Shown: positions 46,704-60,349, numbered from the stretch's first letter. The stretch is 64,000 nucleotides of DNA from Mesodorylaimus sp. YZB2_4 (GCA_030248295.1 JASANH010000834.1:1-64000), one strand, 5' to 3'. A program made the numbers and translations. Notes: generated from the sequence alone by a model not told the origin.

Positions 46704-47524
46704 ATTCAATTGACTTCACCAATGCGCACTTTTGATCAAACTTTCCGGATCAGCTTCGAACGCAGAAATGGCGTCTTTCTAGTTTCTGGCTAAATAAGAG
46801 TTCGATGCGACATTGCGGCCAGAATACAATCTGAAGTCGAATAAGGATAAGCCTTCGCAAAAGTGCTCGCAAATATTCGCCGGGGTTCTGAGCAAACTTC
46901 CAGAATTGATTTATGATTGTGACAAGTCAAGAAAATCAAAGTGACTGGTCAGAAACGTGGCACGACCGACCTCTTTTGAATATATGAACGAAATATTCAG
47001 AATCTGTTGAGACATGGCTGAAATGCTTGATTCTACTTGCGCCCGTTTGATCTTCCCGATCTGACTATTCTGGGATGTGAATCGAGTCTGACGCAGTGTC
47101 TGCATTTGCACAGGGATGTTGAACACTGCAAAGCTACATTAGATTTCTGTGCAGCGCGTATGTTGCAAGTGTGAATCAACCGCACACTGCAGTGATTGAG
47201 TTGGGTTCTAGCTGATTCTGGTCCTGCTGAAAGGAGCAAGGAAAATGTTGGCTTTCCCGGCGTGAAGACGGCCACATTTGACTGACTATGACTTAGTGAG
47301 CAGGGCTCTACTGCTGGCATGGATCTGGCCAGACTTCATGAATGGGCACATAGGTTGTGTGTTTTCTGCCTCAAACTGAACTCAACCATATAGACTTCTA
47401 ATTTATTCAATCTCCATGCGATTCCCATCATCAACACGGTCACATGTTTTCAAATCGCATATTATCATAGCTCTACTATCATCATCCATTTGCGTTCGTC
47501 TTCATTTGGATTCAACGGTAGGCG

Positions 47525-48155
47525 CTAGTGCAGCAAGTAAGCTACAAAGAAAGAGAGTTTATGGGGTGATAGCAGAGTTGATAAAAGAGCCACTCACAAG
47601 GCCCTCCCTCCTTCGTCTTGTATAATAAAACTGCATCGTGAAGCAAGTAGCCATAACACAAGGCCACATAAAGGGCGCAGTTTTCATCGTTCAGTTCATA
47701 ATTTCGGATTTGGGGCAAAAAGTCCGTGAATTGGCTCTCGACTAAGGAAATTGCTCCCAAACACTTTGAGTCCTTCGTGCAGTTGTAGATCTCGGAATCA
47801 GCCACGTTGATACGATGCGTATCGCACGACGATTCGTGAACGGGTGAAACGTGACCAGAATAGGGTACCTTACCACATTCGCAGAAGGTCCGATAGCAGC
47901 CAGCGTGCAGGCCATCAGTTCTGATGAAGTTCATGTACCGCATGTTACGAACTTCCTCGTCCTAAAAACACGTCATTTGGGCAAATATGTACTCTTGATT
48001 AGTCATCAGGCACTCACGAAAGTGCCAGGACCAGCATGTGAAACGGACACGATCGCCAGCCTGCAAAGAGGGAGTATGGTCAGAGACAAGGTAGGCCACC
48101 CGCACGGGACTACCTACCCCACAAATACAAAGGTCAGGAAGGTTGCAGGCTTCAT
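47525..48155 (-). CDS. Small secreted Cys-rich protein D2, paralogue of D1
   Basis: Four minus-strand exons (48155-48118, 48060-48018, 47961-47598, 47541-47525; phases 2, 0, 1) join to 153 residues. The signal peptide (MKPATFLTFVFVGLAIVSVSHA) spans the first intron as in D1. The main exon has HAGCYRTFCECG, SSCDTHR, YNCTKDSKCLG, NCALYVALCYGYLL and DAVLLY. Exon number, phases and near-identical exon lengths match D1, so the pair arose by tandem duplication. A minus-strand AATAAA (47402-47407) lies about 118 bases after the stop. The product should be secreted and disulphide-bonded. No known family recognised. Confidence 0.75.
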
Positions 48156-48654
48156 ATCGATCTGGTGCTTGAAAGGCAGGAAATAAGTGCGTGTAGTGGT
48201 GCTAGCAACGTCGAAAAAATGAATTTTCAGGATGAAGACATGTTTTATATTTGATGGTGGGTGCCTGGATTTTCGTCAGATTGGTGATTATTATTCCACG
48301 AATTATTCATCTGGGATTGGGTAGATTGTCTGCCGAATGATAAATTAAACTAACGGCTGATTTGGATTGAATATGTTATAGTCATAAGGGTGTGGCGGAT
48401 ATGCAAAGTGATGACGGCGGTGTCTTTTTGTGTCGCGGGGTGAATTTTTCTCGGACTAACAGTTCCTGAAGCAAACTAGCGTAATGCGATAAGAACCTGA
48501 CACTTTGCACTCGCAGTCGCACTGTTGGGTTTTCGTGAGTTTCACTGATCAAATCACTGTCATCTAACTGTGAGTGATGACTGGTCAAGTCTGTCACTGA
48601 TACCAGTCATCAGATTACATAAACAATAGTCATTGCAGCATGCGAGTAGTAGAG

Positions 48655-48860
48655 TCAGTGAGGAGACGTCGACGCGGCCTTCTTGGGTCAAGGTTCAAAT
48701 TCTGGCACTTGATTTCTTCTTCAGCGTGAGTTTACCGGGTTGAGAGTCACTACTGTCAGCTCGTCGTACAATACTAGCACTTGGAAGATCGGAATAGATA
48801 GCTTCTGTAGGAGATACCTCGGTGCAGCTCGGACAGCGTTGCTTGCCTTGGGTTCGAAAA
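48655..48860 (+). repeat. tRNA-like SINE fragments
   Basis: Two B-box-like sites (GGTTCAAATTC near 48690 and GGGTTCGAAAACCC near 48847) occur with weak A-box candidates upstream. Neither folds into a full tRNA. They are probably degenerate SINE heads. Confidence 0.35.
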
Positions 48861-49077
48861 CCCAAAGTAGCTAATCCCTCAGATCCACGAGGATGTAAAA
48901 CATGTGTTTATAGCACTCACATCAGCTGATAACAACAGGACTTGATTTTTATGAGACACTCTGGCTCAATGTGGCTGTTTTGCCGATCGAATAGTCGTAT
49001 AGAGTTTGGATTGCGCGGACACTGGCAGTGAGAAGTCACTTGAAAGTGGCAGCGAGGATCTAGGCTCACAAGGATCG

Positions 49078-49384
49078 GGCTCCCTCTCGGGGGATGGGCT
49101 GGGCTGAAGTTGAAGGTAATATGTAGCGGTGGTCATGAGCAGAATTCACCCTACCGGCTGGGTAGTGCAGAATTCACCCTACCGGTGAAAGACGTGTGCC
49201 ACAGTTTGCTTGGCAGAGCTGGAAACCGGTTGGCCCAGAGTTCAACTCTGGCCGTCTGGGAACTTGGTGCGCCTTGCATGCCTGGCGGTGGATGACGTCT
49301 GGGGTCGATAAGCGAAGAGGCCTAATAGGGTGGGAAGCTCGCGGATCCGGGTTCCGGGCTCCCTCTCGGGGGATGGGCTGGGTA
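49078..49384 (+). repeat. GC-rich repeated motif block
   Basis: GGGCTCCCTCTCGGGGGATG occurs at 49078-49097 and again at 49358-49377 (about 27 bases shared in all). AGAATTCACCCTACCGG occurs twice near 49141 and 49169. A B-box-like GAGTTCAACTC with a paired stem lies near 49239. Likely a composite retroposon. Confidence 0.6.
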
Positions 49385-49519
49385 TAGCTGCCCCATGGGG
49401 CACCCGCCGGCATCGCGAGGTAGCGACTAACACGCACCCTTGCCTGGCATCCATCCCGAATTGACCCAGCCGGCAAGAGAGGCTCAACTAACAAACCCCT
49501 AGCCAGCGGGGAAGGGACT

Positions 49520-50150
49520 GTGTCAAACGGGCCCGGGCATTGTTTGGCACGACGAGGTCAGCAATTAAAAACCTAGCTGTCATACCTGTTATACCATGAC
49601 CATACCTCATCACTGGCTATCCCTCATCATTGTGTATGTTCGTCGCTGTAAGCTTGCAATGGCCGTTTTCTACCTTTTTGGACTTCAGTACTCGCTTCGC
49701 GTTTACCTTACCAAACAAAACTTTAGGACTTTAGACGCTGACCACTGCTGGCCTGGTAGCCAGACGTCTCTCATATTTTGCCCAGAGCTCTCTTTTGGAC
49801 CTAAGAACATATTACAATTTTTCGTTTCCTAAAGTTCGACTTGATGGTTGCCGATGCTCCCTTGTAAGTTGGTCAGTATCACTTCACTGGCTCCCTCGTG
49901 CTGCAGATGCAAATTACAAACTACTCCACAAACGCCATTTTTCCGAGTTGATCGCACTTTGGAAAAATCAATATGATTTCCAAGTTCCGTTAACTTCTGC
50001 CAGTGATTTTCTTTGTCGAAACAGTTAGCATTGATCGGGATCACTTCACGATTTCCAGCGAAGAAGTGACGTCGTCAAATATTTACTGGGAACGTTTTCA
50101 GGGGCGCCGTAATGGGCCATTGTAGAATTATGCGCGGGCCCGTTTGACAC
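49520..50150. repeat. Segment bounded by 19-base inverted repeats
   Basis: 49520-49538 (GTGTCAAACGGGCCCGGGC) and 50132-50150 are inverted copies with one mismatch. The 590 bases between carry no coding frame. It could be a non-autonomous DNA transposon; no target duplication was found. Confidence 0.45.
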
Positions 50151-50316
50151 GAAATCGCGGGGAAAGGGCTGAAGTTCGACCCTCCCTGGACCGTCCAGGA
50201 TGGGTAAAAAACTTTACCTACTGCACAATGCATGTATGGATGGGGTGCAGAGGCAGAGAAAAAGAATTTAAAAAATTTCCCACTATTTTTTAAACTTGAA
50301 TTTTTGGCGGAAAGGG

Positions 50317-50515
50317 ACCTCCATCCCGTTTTGCCTGAATCGGGCCAGCAGTCATATTATGATGCGAGGCCGTGAGGTGACCAGCTCTCACGGCAGCTTC
50401 CCTCCGTGTGACTTCACTAGGAGCACCTCCACAAGAGGGCATCCTGTGCCAGCACCAGCATCCGAGGATGCTACGTACTGAGCGAGGAGGGAGGAACCTT
50501 CCAGAACCAGCTCCC
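50317..50515 (+). repeat. Dispersed repeat, copy 1
   Basis: Shares islands GGCCAGCAGTCAT and GCCAGCACCAGCATCC, in the same order and similar spacing, with 52290-52470. The two are diverged copies of one repeat. Confidence 0.55.
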
Positions 50516-51830
50516 TGATTCTCTACTCGTTCGGCGTAAGCCACTTGATGGGTACAGGGTGAGTCGCCCAGAGCCAGGTGTGCGAGGTCAGCGACGGACT
50601 TACTAAATGGCTGTCGAAGACTGGTTCCCACTTTGAAAACGGGCTTGCTAAACTTACTCAACCGGAACAGAACTGCAATCAGGGTTGCTGGCCCTACCAG
50701 TGCGGGACACCCCGCCGCCAACTCCAACACCAACTCAGCCACCGCGGCAGATGCGATGGCGGGTTGGTACAGTATTTGACTCACGAATAGCAGGATGGCA
50801 GTCTAATTCAACTTATCGTTAGTCAGGTCTTTTTATAGAAGTATGTACTACAAGCTAGGGAAGGTTTACCGTGGCGACTTGCCGGATAAAATCGCCGTTT
50901 GAGCAAAAGTAGACGTTAGCCTGCTGAACCGAAACCTATCGCATTTTTCGCTGCAAATAGTCACGGGGTCTTTTTTCTCACGATCAATGTGGTTATCGCC
51001 TGAAAAACCGTCTGCTGAGGTGTAGTGGCTATACATTGCTGTAACAAGACCCCTGCCCTACCAAAACCTAAACAGCATTAGGAACTCATCATCAGAGAAA
51101 AGGAGTCGCTTATCGCAGGCAGAGAGCCTTATCCAATGTTTTTAGTAAAATAGGGAAGCCTTTTAAAAGATCTCTCTCTAGCTGCTCTTTCTGTGGTACT
51201 GGTAATGGTAGGGATAGCCCTGTCCCTACCTCCAGGTAGGCCTATCTTTACCAAAAGGTACCCCCTACCTGCTTTCTGTGGTACGGCCTCTGTACCCGAT
51301 CGCGGGCCATCGATATATCGTACTTTCCACTACTTCGCACACATTTTAAAATTGATTTCACCTTTTCGTGTGGTGTAAAAAGAGTGCGCATAACACTGGC
51401 ACCTCTACTATATTTCCAGCCAACACTCGATCCAATTCGAAACGTCTCTTCCGAAGTACACCACTAAAAGCGTGTATACATGTCATACAAAACACAATCA
51501 TCTAACACTACTGGCCTGAGCAGACTGTTGTCCGAGTCAAAATATCGCACTACACAAACACGCACGCAGTACGCAAACACAAAATATCAATGCTCAAATA
51601 GTCATGGCTACAATATCGCATAGACAAAAACGCCAAGCAGACATAACATGAATATCAGAATAAAAAGTATGACATACAAGTCAAGATGTGAGCAAAGGCA
51701 CCGGCGTGGTCGTCTGAATAATCATTTTGAAAGCGTGACCAGTCCTATTTGTGTCTTCATTATGCATTTTCAGGCTTATCAGCCCTTTCTATCAACCCCT
51801 CGCACTAACAGTAACGACCACAATAAACAT

Positions 51831-54800
51831 TTACGAGTACGATGCTCCCGACATATCTCCAAATCCTCCCGGCTGCTGCCCCATGTGCGGCATTCCCTAA
51901 AAAATGATTTTCGCTAACTAAGCTTGTAAGCATCATAAAATACGGGCGTGACAGCGCTTGTATCTACGCACAAACCATACCTGAACAGCCGCCCCCATCG
52001 AATACACGTCCGACCCAGGTGCCACCATCGATCCTGGCGATGCTATCATGCTGTATTGAGCTGCCGCTGAAAAGACAAGCTCGCTGTCAGCTTAACTAAG
52101 AGCACGACGCCCTACCAATCCTAAGCTCCATTTCCATTGAAGATTTCAAATGACTCACACACAAGCAGATAGGAAGATCCAAATGGCCATACCACATAAG
52201 TCTTTGGGTACAGTAAAGCATAGGATTTCATACCAACTCATCCTAAGAACGAAAACTTTTTCGCTGGGTCCCCATGGAGGTGCCGACCCATTTTGCTATC
52301 TATGACAGGCCAGCAGTCATAACCAGGCCTAAGCGACTATCTCTCGCAAAACGTTCCCCTGAAGTCTCGACTACGGACCACCCCGAGGGTACCCTCTGCC
52401 AGCACCAGCATCCCAGTATAATAAGGGGCGAAAAAGGGACCATCCCAACCAGTCGAGGACCAGATTCCTTTGGCACCTCTTTGACGGTGTGGGCTCGGTC
52501 ACACTAGCCTGACTCATAAAACCGCATTCAAACACCAGTTCACACTCCGACCGTGGGAACGGACTTCCAAACCGCTACTCACACCCGGACAAGAAGTGCA
52601 TCCTCCCGATCATGGCCAAGAAGTACCAACACCTGACTCATGTTCATTGTACAAAATATGAGTCCCACCCGGTCACTGCCTTACCTAATCCAGCCGCCGC
52701 TTTCTTAGCCGCATACATATTTGCCTCTTCTTGGGCCTTAGCAATGTTCTTCTTGTATCGAATTCGCTTATTGCCAAACCAATTGGACACTTGCGATACG
52801 GTTATATTGCACTTTCGAGCCAGCTCTTCCTTCGCCTCTTCGCTCGGGTATGGATTTGACAAATGTGAATAGAAATACTCGTTCAATACCTCCGTTGCTT
52901 GTTTGCTAAAGTTTCGACGCTTACGCCTAGAAAGCATGAAATCTAAAAACACCATCCAATCAGCGCATATTCTCTCACTTCCTACCTGGCATCCAAAAAT
53001 CTCGATCGCAATATCATTACGGCCTCGCACGTCGATTGCTTCAATTGCATTTGAATAGCAGAAAATTTCTTATGTATAATTTGAACCATACGATCGATTT
53101 CCTTGGGATGAATCGGTCGAGTTTTACTTTGCTCTTTCAAAAGATTAACCACGTGAGTCGTGAATTCGTTACAAGCCTGAAACGAACACATTCACGCATC
53201 ATTTCTTTACCCTAGCTTAATCCAGATTATTAAACCTGTTCGTATTTCTCTAATTCGTGATGATAAATACTTCGGATCTGCATCAATTTGTTTCGATAAT
53301 CCGAATGATCAGTACCAGATCCCGAACCATCCGGACCTACTGGAGCCGCTGGTCCGCCTTTCTCCGGTCCCGCTACACCTTCGGCGATTAGCATATTGTC
53401 CAGACGCATCAACTGAGGATCCGTCGGCTCGTCATCAGGCGCGTTCCGGATTTGAAGTACTAAAACACCATTTGTCTCCGTAAGCATCTCCAGCTCAACT
53501 GCCGCCCCTCTGATTTGTGTCACCTTCATTTGGCCAAAACAGCACTGTTGCCTGTCCCATCTAATTCTCAATCACTCTTAAGCCTGACACGACGGACCAA
53601 CACGACACGGAACAGCCATCGCTCTCACCGCACACGTTATATGCCAACCCCAGTTTTTCATTTTGACTTGTGCATCAGTTCGTTCTCCGCCATCACGAAA
53701 CTGCTAGATAAATTTGCTTCGCCCCTATGCGCACACAAAAATGTGACGTTGACGCATCGAGTGTCGCCCTACTGTACTCTTTTTCAATTCATAAATATGC
53801 CAGCTCCGGCGCGGCATTTTCTTATCTAATGCTTGACATTAAGAGTGACGTTGCGTGCCCATAAATTGGACACGTGTGATCAGTTGAACGTCAATTTCAA
53901 GAATTCATTGCTTTGTGTAACACCAATCCCACCATTCACCCAAGGCGGGATATATGAGCGAGGACACTGTCAAAAGCCTCATCGTCTCAATCGACTCGAT
54001 AAATTCTCATAAACCTGTCAACAATTCTCCCATATGCATACATACCAAATAGGGACATCGACCCGAGCCCCACTAATAACTACACCTCGTCAAACAACCA
54101 GAGCACAACCCCCTTAACTGTTTTTTATGTCGTTTCCTGCGGCGAAATGAGTCCGATCACTCAAATATGATCGAGTCAGTTCACCTCACTCAACACTCGA
54201 GGTTACACAACCGAATTGCATACGAGCCCATGCCGTCCGCACGCCCAAATAAGACCCCTAAGCAAACATAAGCCCATCGGGCAACGAGATCTATCCTCTT
54301 CCGTCGGTACGATTCAATTCAAACATTTACGTTGGATAAAGTTTCTGTTTGACAGTTCGGCGAGTAAAGTCAGGCGCACCTCACACTTTTTGTTCAAGCG
54401 GGCTCGATTCGTCACGTTCCAATCACTGAATTTCGGTGCAACTGATGATGAGGACAACAAGCCATCATGTCATCCCCGGCTGACTGTCCGGGCCCTTGTC
54501 TGTTCGATTTATCAAGGTTTACGTTCCTAGTCCAGTGCACATTCCTCCGTGTTCGTTACCAGATAGCAGAGATGTTAGTCGTGACGTTGGAAACGTCGTT
54601 TAGTCTCCTGGGCATTGGTGAAAAATGAAAAGATGGAAAGGCAGTTGGACGTTTAACCGACTCCGCTTCTTGGTTCCTGTATAACCGCTCGGTTCGCGTC
54701 AATCGCTCCCCAGTTTCCCCTCTCGCCCAACCATCCATCATTCGGCTCTTTGGTTGGGATTGCTCTCTCGCCGCCGGCGCCTCGTTTACGATACACTCAA

Positions 54801-57094
54801 AAGCGCCTATTGCCTGGGCCGCCATTCTTTACGTATGTATGTATATCATTGGGATTTTGCCTTCTCCTCCCCTCGGCTTCTTCGCCCGACGGTTCGAGAC
54901 TGCTCCATAGCTTTTACTCCTTCGCCATCGCCGTCTTCTTTCCTCTTTACTTAACGGCCGAATCGCCGCCCGCAATGATGGATGACCTGTCGCGGGTTTC
55001 GCCGTCGATTGCGTGCAAAAGCAGCGGGACGTCCGTCGCTTCTGTTCGAAAGCCAACCAAGCCAACCATCCAACCACCTACGAACCAAAAGACGCTTTTC
55101 CCAAACCCGACTACGATCGACGATTCAATAGGAAAAAAACCACCATCGCCCACTCGCCTTTGGGACAAGCAGAATGAAAAACGAAGAAACTCGCTTTCCA
55201 GACACCCTCAAACGCACAGATACGACTACTATCGCACTAATCCTTGACAGCACCATTTTCTTCTTCTATCGACCGCTTACAGTATCTCAAACCGACCCTC
55301 GATTCCTATTGCCGATAAATTCAACATACAGATAACAAGTTGAGAACACTTACGTTCTGTACACACATGTAGGTAAACAGTCAAAATACAGCGATAAGCT
55401 GTCAGTCACGAGCTGACATTGACTGACAAAAAATTTCACAAGCGAAAGATCAGTTTGGCTTGGACAACCTTCGATAGGGGCTTGGAAAAGTGCGAAAACA
55501 GCTTTAGTTTGATATCGAAAAAGGATACTCAGAATCGCAGCCGAGCGCATCGCATTTTCGAGACGAGGAGGCATTACTCAAATTTCCTTACCACCTTTCA
55601 TTTCCTTCTCCTTTTAGTAAGAAATTATGCTCATCTGTTCGGACACGGTCGTCAAACGCATCAAAGATTAGTCTATCAAAGGTCTGTTTATTCATCGGGA
55701 AAATTCATTTCGTTCTGTAATTTATCGTTTACTCATCACACGAGACGTTTTAGTGGACATATGCTCTTAAAAGCGTAGCCAGCGAACGACAGCCCTATAA
55801 TCATCAGAGAAAACAAATGCGGCCATGAAATAAGACTAATAGCCTTTATCGAAACCGACACCATCGTCTCATCCTTATTCATTTTTCTCGTCCTCGAATG
55901 GCGAATATTTCTTGATGTTTTTTGTCGACGTACGTATTTTCGTTTTACAATGACACTCAACTACCGTACGTCAATTATTGCTCCGACTCGCACCTTGTAT
56001 AGAAAGTGTGCAATTGCGAAAACTAACTTATCTTCTATCCTTGTGTTTTACGCCCGGCACACGTTTCTCATTCGTCTTTTAAAATCCCGTGACAGACGTC
56101 GGACATAGGCGCAACATTGAGCGCCTGACTTGACTAGGAGACAGTAAACGAGTAGCCGTATATCGCAAGATAAAAACCACCGCTCCCAAGACCCGCAGGG
56201 CGAACGCATACATTGACTCGGTCAGCCTATATATGTACTGCGATTAACGCTCTATCGTTACGGCGTAGTTTTTCAAGCGAACGTCAAACAAAACCCGCTT
56301 TCCTTCATACATGCCAAACGCGCTTAGCCGACGGGCGAACCTACCTAGGCAACCATACCGAGTTCTCCTGCAAGATCCTACTAACTAGGCGCTTGTCAAT
56401 CAATCACTCGCCAGAAAACAGATGAACGTGCCGCGCCTAAACCAGCAGCCAAACAAGGAATGTGGAATTCAAATTCGAACAATCAAATGAGGCATCGGCA
56501 GGTCCCAAACACAGATACGTCGCACGGGGTGACGGGGACGATGAATGAATAAACAATACAAATAGATCTCATCGAGTCGGAACTCATTTGACATAGACAA
56601 CTACAAGGGCCATTCTTCATTGATTAGAGTCAATCGAAATAAGAGACTACGATTATTTATAGGCAGAGAGACAGACAGTTGACTCACCTGTTTTCTCTTT
56701 GATCTCCACCAGCACTTCGAACAGAGCGCGTTGCATGCGATGGCAATTGAGCTGATGCTTCCTGAAGAGAAATAAATGAGTCAGTCAATGACCGAATCGC
56801 GGAGTAGACGAAAATTAAGCTTTCCTACCTCGATTGCGCTTCATCCAGGCTTGAATCGGTAATGCTCAGTATTTGCTGCAACAGGTCGTTGACGTCGGCC
56901 GCGGAGGATGGCTGTCCTAATCCGTGGTTGCCAACAAGAGCGGAGGGATCGCTGACGGCAGATATGGACGACGGACCAGCCAGTTGTCCATGAAGTCCGT
57001 GTTCCAAAGAAGAACCGGGGCCTCGGGCCATCATTGCGGCGGCGGCTGCTGCAGCAGCTGCGGCTGGGTTTCCTAATACCATTTGGTCCATCAT
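51831..57094 (-). CDS. ceh-20: PBC-class TALE homeodomain transcription factor (PBX/Exd/CEH-20)
   Basis: Seven minus-strand exons join to 382 residues: 57094-56829, 56761-56688, 53459-53236, 53176-52986, 52926-52685, 52066-51981, 51896-51831. All have GT-AG ends and matching phases. The protein has a poly-Ala N-terminus (ten Ala), then PBC-A ([53 protein letters not shown]), PBC-B ([36 protein letters not shown]) and a homeodomain at about residues 252-314 with the LSNPYP three-residue loop extension and [13 protein letters not shown] recognition helix. The factor binds DNA in the nucleus with Hox and Meis/UNC-62 partners. The intron after exon 2 (3.2 kb) is by far the largest. The tail after exon 5 is short and Gly/Met/Ser-rich. 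The gene looks intact and strongly conserved. Confidence 0.95.
52290..52470 (+). repeat. Dispersed repeat, copy 2, in PBX gene intron
   Basis: Diverged copy of the repeat at 50317-50515, lying between PBX exons 5 and 6. Confidence 0.55.
53460..56687 (-). other. Large intron of the PBX gene
   Basis: Between exons 2 and 3. Several short frames occur on the plus strand, but none has recognisable protein content. PBC genes often carry regulatory elements in early introns; none can be identified here from sequence alone. Confidence 0.6.
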
Positions 57095-57099
57095 TTATT

Positions 57100-60000
57100 A
57101 AATTATATCGACGTTCCAATGTCCACTCAACTTCTTCAACGCGATAGCACCATCAAAGTCGGAATAGGCAAACAAACGTCCCACTTGATCCGTATATGAC
57201 ACGTAAACGACAGTTCTTCGACGACAATGTCCAAGTCAGTCAGCCGTTTTTGATTGAAAAATTATATATCCTAATCCACGGCCAAGGGCGAGTAAACGCG
57301 GAGACGTCGTCAAAATGAATAGATTGTTCAATATAATAAATCCAATGTGACGGCGACAATTTCACGGAGTCGTAAAATAAATCGCCTCCGATCGAAAACG
57401 GACGTTTTATAAAGTAACCTTAGCGAATAAAAGATGCCAGCAGCGCCTTCACGCGCCACAACCGTCTCAAAGAAGAAACGAAGAATAAACGATTCTCCCT
57501 CGATTCGATGGACGCGAGCAAACGCTGCCAAGAAAACCCATCAACCGCCAGATGCCACCAACGACGGCCATCCCACCCCAGCCCATCCATCCGCCTCCTC
57601 TCTCGCGCGCACACAGCCTGGCTTACTGTTGGCGCACACGATGCTCAGGTAATAACAAAATACAGCATAACACCGGGAATTCAAACTGCAGCTGTCAGGA
57701 TGATGTCGCGTGTCACTGCGCCCTTTAAATTTGACCTACCGTCCTCGCACAGCGAAGTTGTAACGATAAGATAAGCTGGCCGAATGGTCAATGATGTCGT
57801 TTTATCGAGTATGAGCGTTTCTAGTGCGTGCGCCCAGATAGTAAATCACTTTAGCCCATTTTAACACGACGCGACAGGGAGACAGTAAAAGGGGCAATTG
57901 CAGCCCGTCCGTCATCCTCGTCGAGGGGGCTGCGTGCGATAAACGAGTGTCATGTTCTCGTGTCGCCCACTCCTTCTCCATCAACACTCGCCATCTGCCC
58001 ATACTCGGCTGTATTTGCTGACCTCCATCTTCAAAGCCAGTAAGTTTTCTAAACTCGACCTGCGAAATATTGCTCATTAAAATATTTTAAGAGATGAGTT
58101 TTTAAATTTAAAATGCGTGATAATAAAATGTCAAACAGCGCTGTTTCGGGAGCGTTAAAAAATTCGTTTGTTTCGCCTAGTGTTTGAAATTCTGAACATG
58201 AGTCAACTTTTGGTACGACTTAAGAGAACACAGACAGCTGGGAGGGCGAACACCCTGCGGTTATACTGTACTGTAAGGCCTTGAGTGTCTCCAAGAAATC
58301 TTGATTCGAGTCAGCATCCTCGGCTCCGCTCAAGGCCATACCCTAGAATGGCAGCCATGAAAGGCCCAGTTGACCCTATGGGCCGATAAGGGTGAACAAG
58401 TCAAGCAGGGGGTCCGCTTCATAGCGACAGCTCCTGGAATACCAGCCAAATCAGTCAGCTTTCGGGAATGGAAGGAGTTTGCAAATTTAGCACCCAGTTT
58501 TCAAAGAGAGCAAATGTGGCAAGGAAAGTGACCGATGCAGTGATGTCGGCATTCGTTTCAGATGCCCCACAGGAGTTTTTTAAAAGCATGCGAAGAAATA
58601 CATTACTGATAAGTGGATAGAAGGCGACATTGATTTGAACAGAGATGCTTCTAGCCGTCACGAACACCTGCAAACTTTGGCTCTGATAGCGCCTGTGATA
58701 TACTATCTTAAAATTCAAAAAGTCCCGTCGTTGACCATGTACAGTATGACTTCATATTCATCAAGCACGGAACCAATTTTGTTGCTGTATAACTCATTTT
58801 GCAGCATTTTGCGCTCTACAGCGCGGTGCATTTTTATTTTTCCCCGGCATTCATCAGAGTTTTCATTTACCAAAAAAAAGTAAAATTGTCGAAAATTTGA
58901 TCGCCAATATTTTTGGCGGCCGAGCACATTCAAATGCAGGTGTCTTTGGGAGCTTTGAACAAGTATTTTCCCAATAAAAATTGGCAAAATTGACCAAAAT
59001 TATTTTAAAGTTTCGTGTTTTGTCCCTTGTCCTCCGTATCCGCGCACAGATCACACAAAAGCCAGTCTAACCTATTATAAGAATTCTTACGCGGGATATT
59101 CAAATGAAGAACGTTTCAGAAACTATGAAATGGTCTATGGTGTGTGATGCACAGACCATGGCTCCAGGGTCTACTAAAATATCAGCCGTGAATCCTCACT
59201 CATATTCCCCGGCTCGGGCCCCTTCGCAGTTTTATCCTGGGATATACTGTACGCAGGACTTCAATGAGTGTACCTCTCGCGCCTGGTAGGCCATGGCGAG
59301 TGGGAAAGAGTAATGGATACTCTCCCCTGGCTGCGAGACGTCAACCCGTCGGATTGATGTTTCAGCCGTGAGCGCTACAGTCGGAGTTTTTTTTCCCACC
59401 TACCTCCTACGCCCACCAGGACTGGTTGCGTGTGGTGGATAGGGTAGGTACCTTTTGTACGGTACGTCATAAGATTCCCACTTTTTGGACTTATATATTT
59501 CCCAGTTTTACCCTTCCATATCAAATTTGGAGCCTTTTATTAGATCCTGCCTAATAAAAGTCTATAAGCATTCCCATCTACGCCTGACTCACTCCTTCCG
59601 CAGCTACTGTCTATCATTTGTCTGATCGTTGGTTCCAATACCGTTAGTGCCAAGTAAACTTTAAAATCGCGCGTATTCTGTACAGGAACACCTTATGTAT
59701 ATGCCGGACCTGTTTGAAATTCTATAAGCCCCTCAATTACAGTGTGTCCACCTGGTCGGCTTTTGAAATCCCGCAGACCTGGGTAACAAGTTACGATTTA
59801 CAAATCGTATATTTGAATTCAAAGGTTTTCCCTGAAGCTTTTGGATACAGAAAACAAATCATCTTATCAAACCAAGTTTTTTAAGATTAGAATACTTCAA
59901 TTTCGAAGTTTAAGATGGTGCTTATTATAATGTATCAGCTTCGGGAAAATGTGATGTTGTTATGTTCACTTAGCTTCCGAGTTTCCTGCGCAGAATTTGA

Positions 60001-60345
60001 ATTTTGCACGTACTCCCGCCTTTCTATGAAACTGCCAATTTAGAGTCTCGAACTACAAATGCCGCGCAACAAAGTATTTGCGGCATCAAGTTGAAGCTGC
60101 CATGCGCGTGTCGCATAGTGTTCTTCGCCTTCGTGACTTGTGTCAAATGAAGATCAAGGGTCATACGGGGCTGGAAAGCCTGGGAAACCTGGAAAAGTCA
60201 GAAGTCCTAAGCGTGCCGCGGGAAAACCTAGGAAAATCAAAATTTTAAAGCCAAAATTAGGGAAAATTGCGAGAGAATGCATTCTAAGGTTTCAAATTTT
60301 TTCACTCGCCTTTTTTGTGTACCTGTTGATCATGCTGGAGATCGG
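57100..60345. other. Upstream of PBX gene, no gene seen
   Basis: The first 700 bases probably hold the PBX 5' UTR and promoter. The rest has no supported coding frame. A repeat-like GC block lies at about 58240-58440. Confidence 0.5.
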
Positions 60346-60349
60346 TAGC

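Larger units (their letters stand above)
48160..51825. other. Repeat-rich intergenic region
   Basis: No gene is seen between D2 and the 3' end of the PBX gene. It contains tRNA-like fragments, a GC-rich duplicated motif, an inverted-repeat-bounded segment and a dispersed repeat, listed separately. Confidence 0.6.

Noticed and set aside
54750-55247. 165-codon plus-strand frame in the large PBX intron
   Set aside because: Low-complexity Pro/Ser content without domain; no acceptor/donor pattern making a gene.
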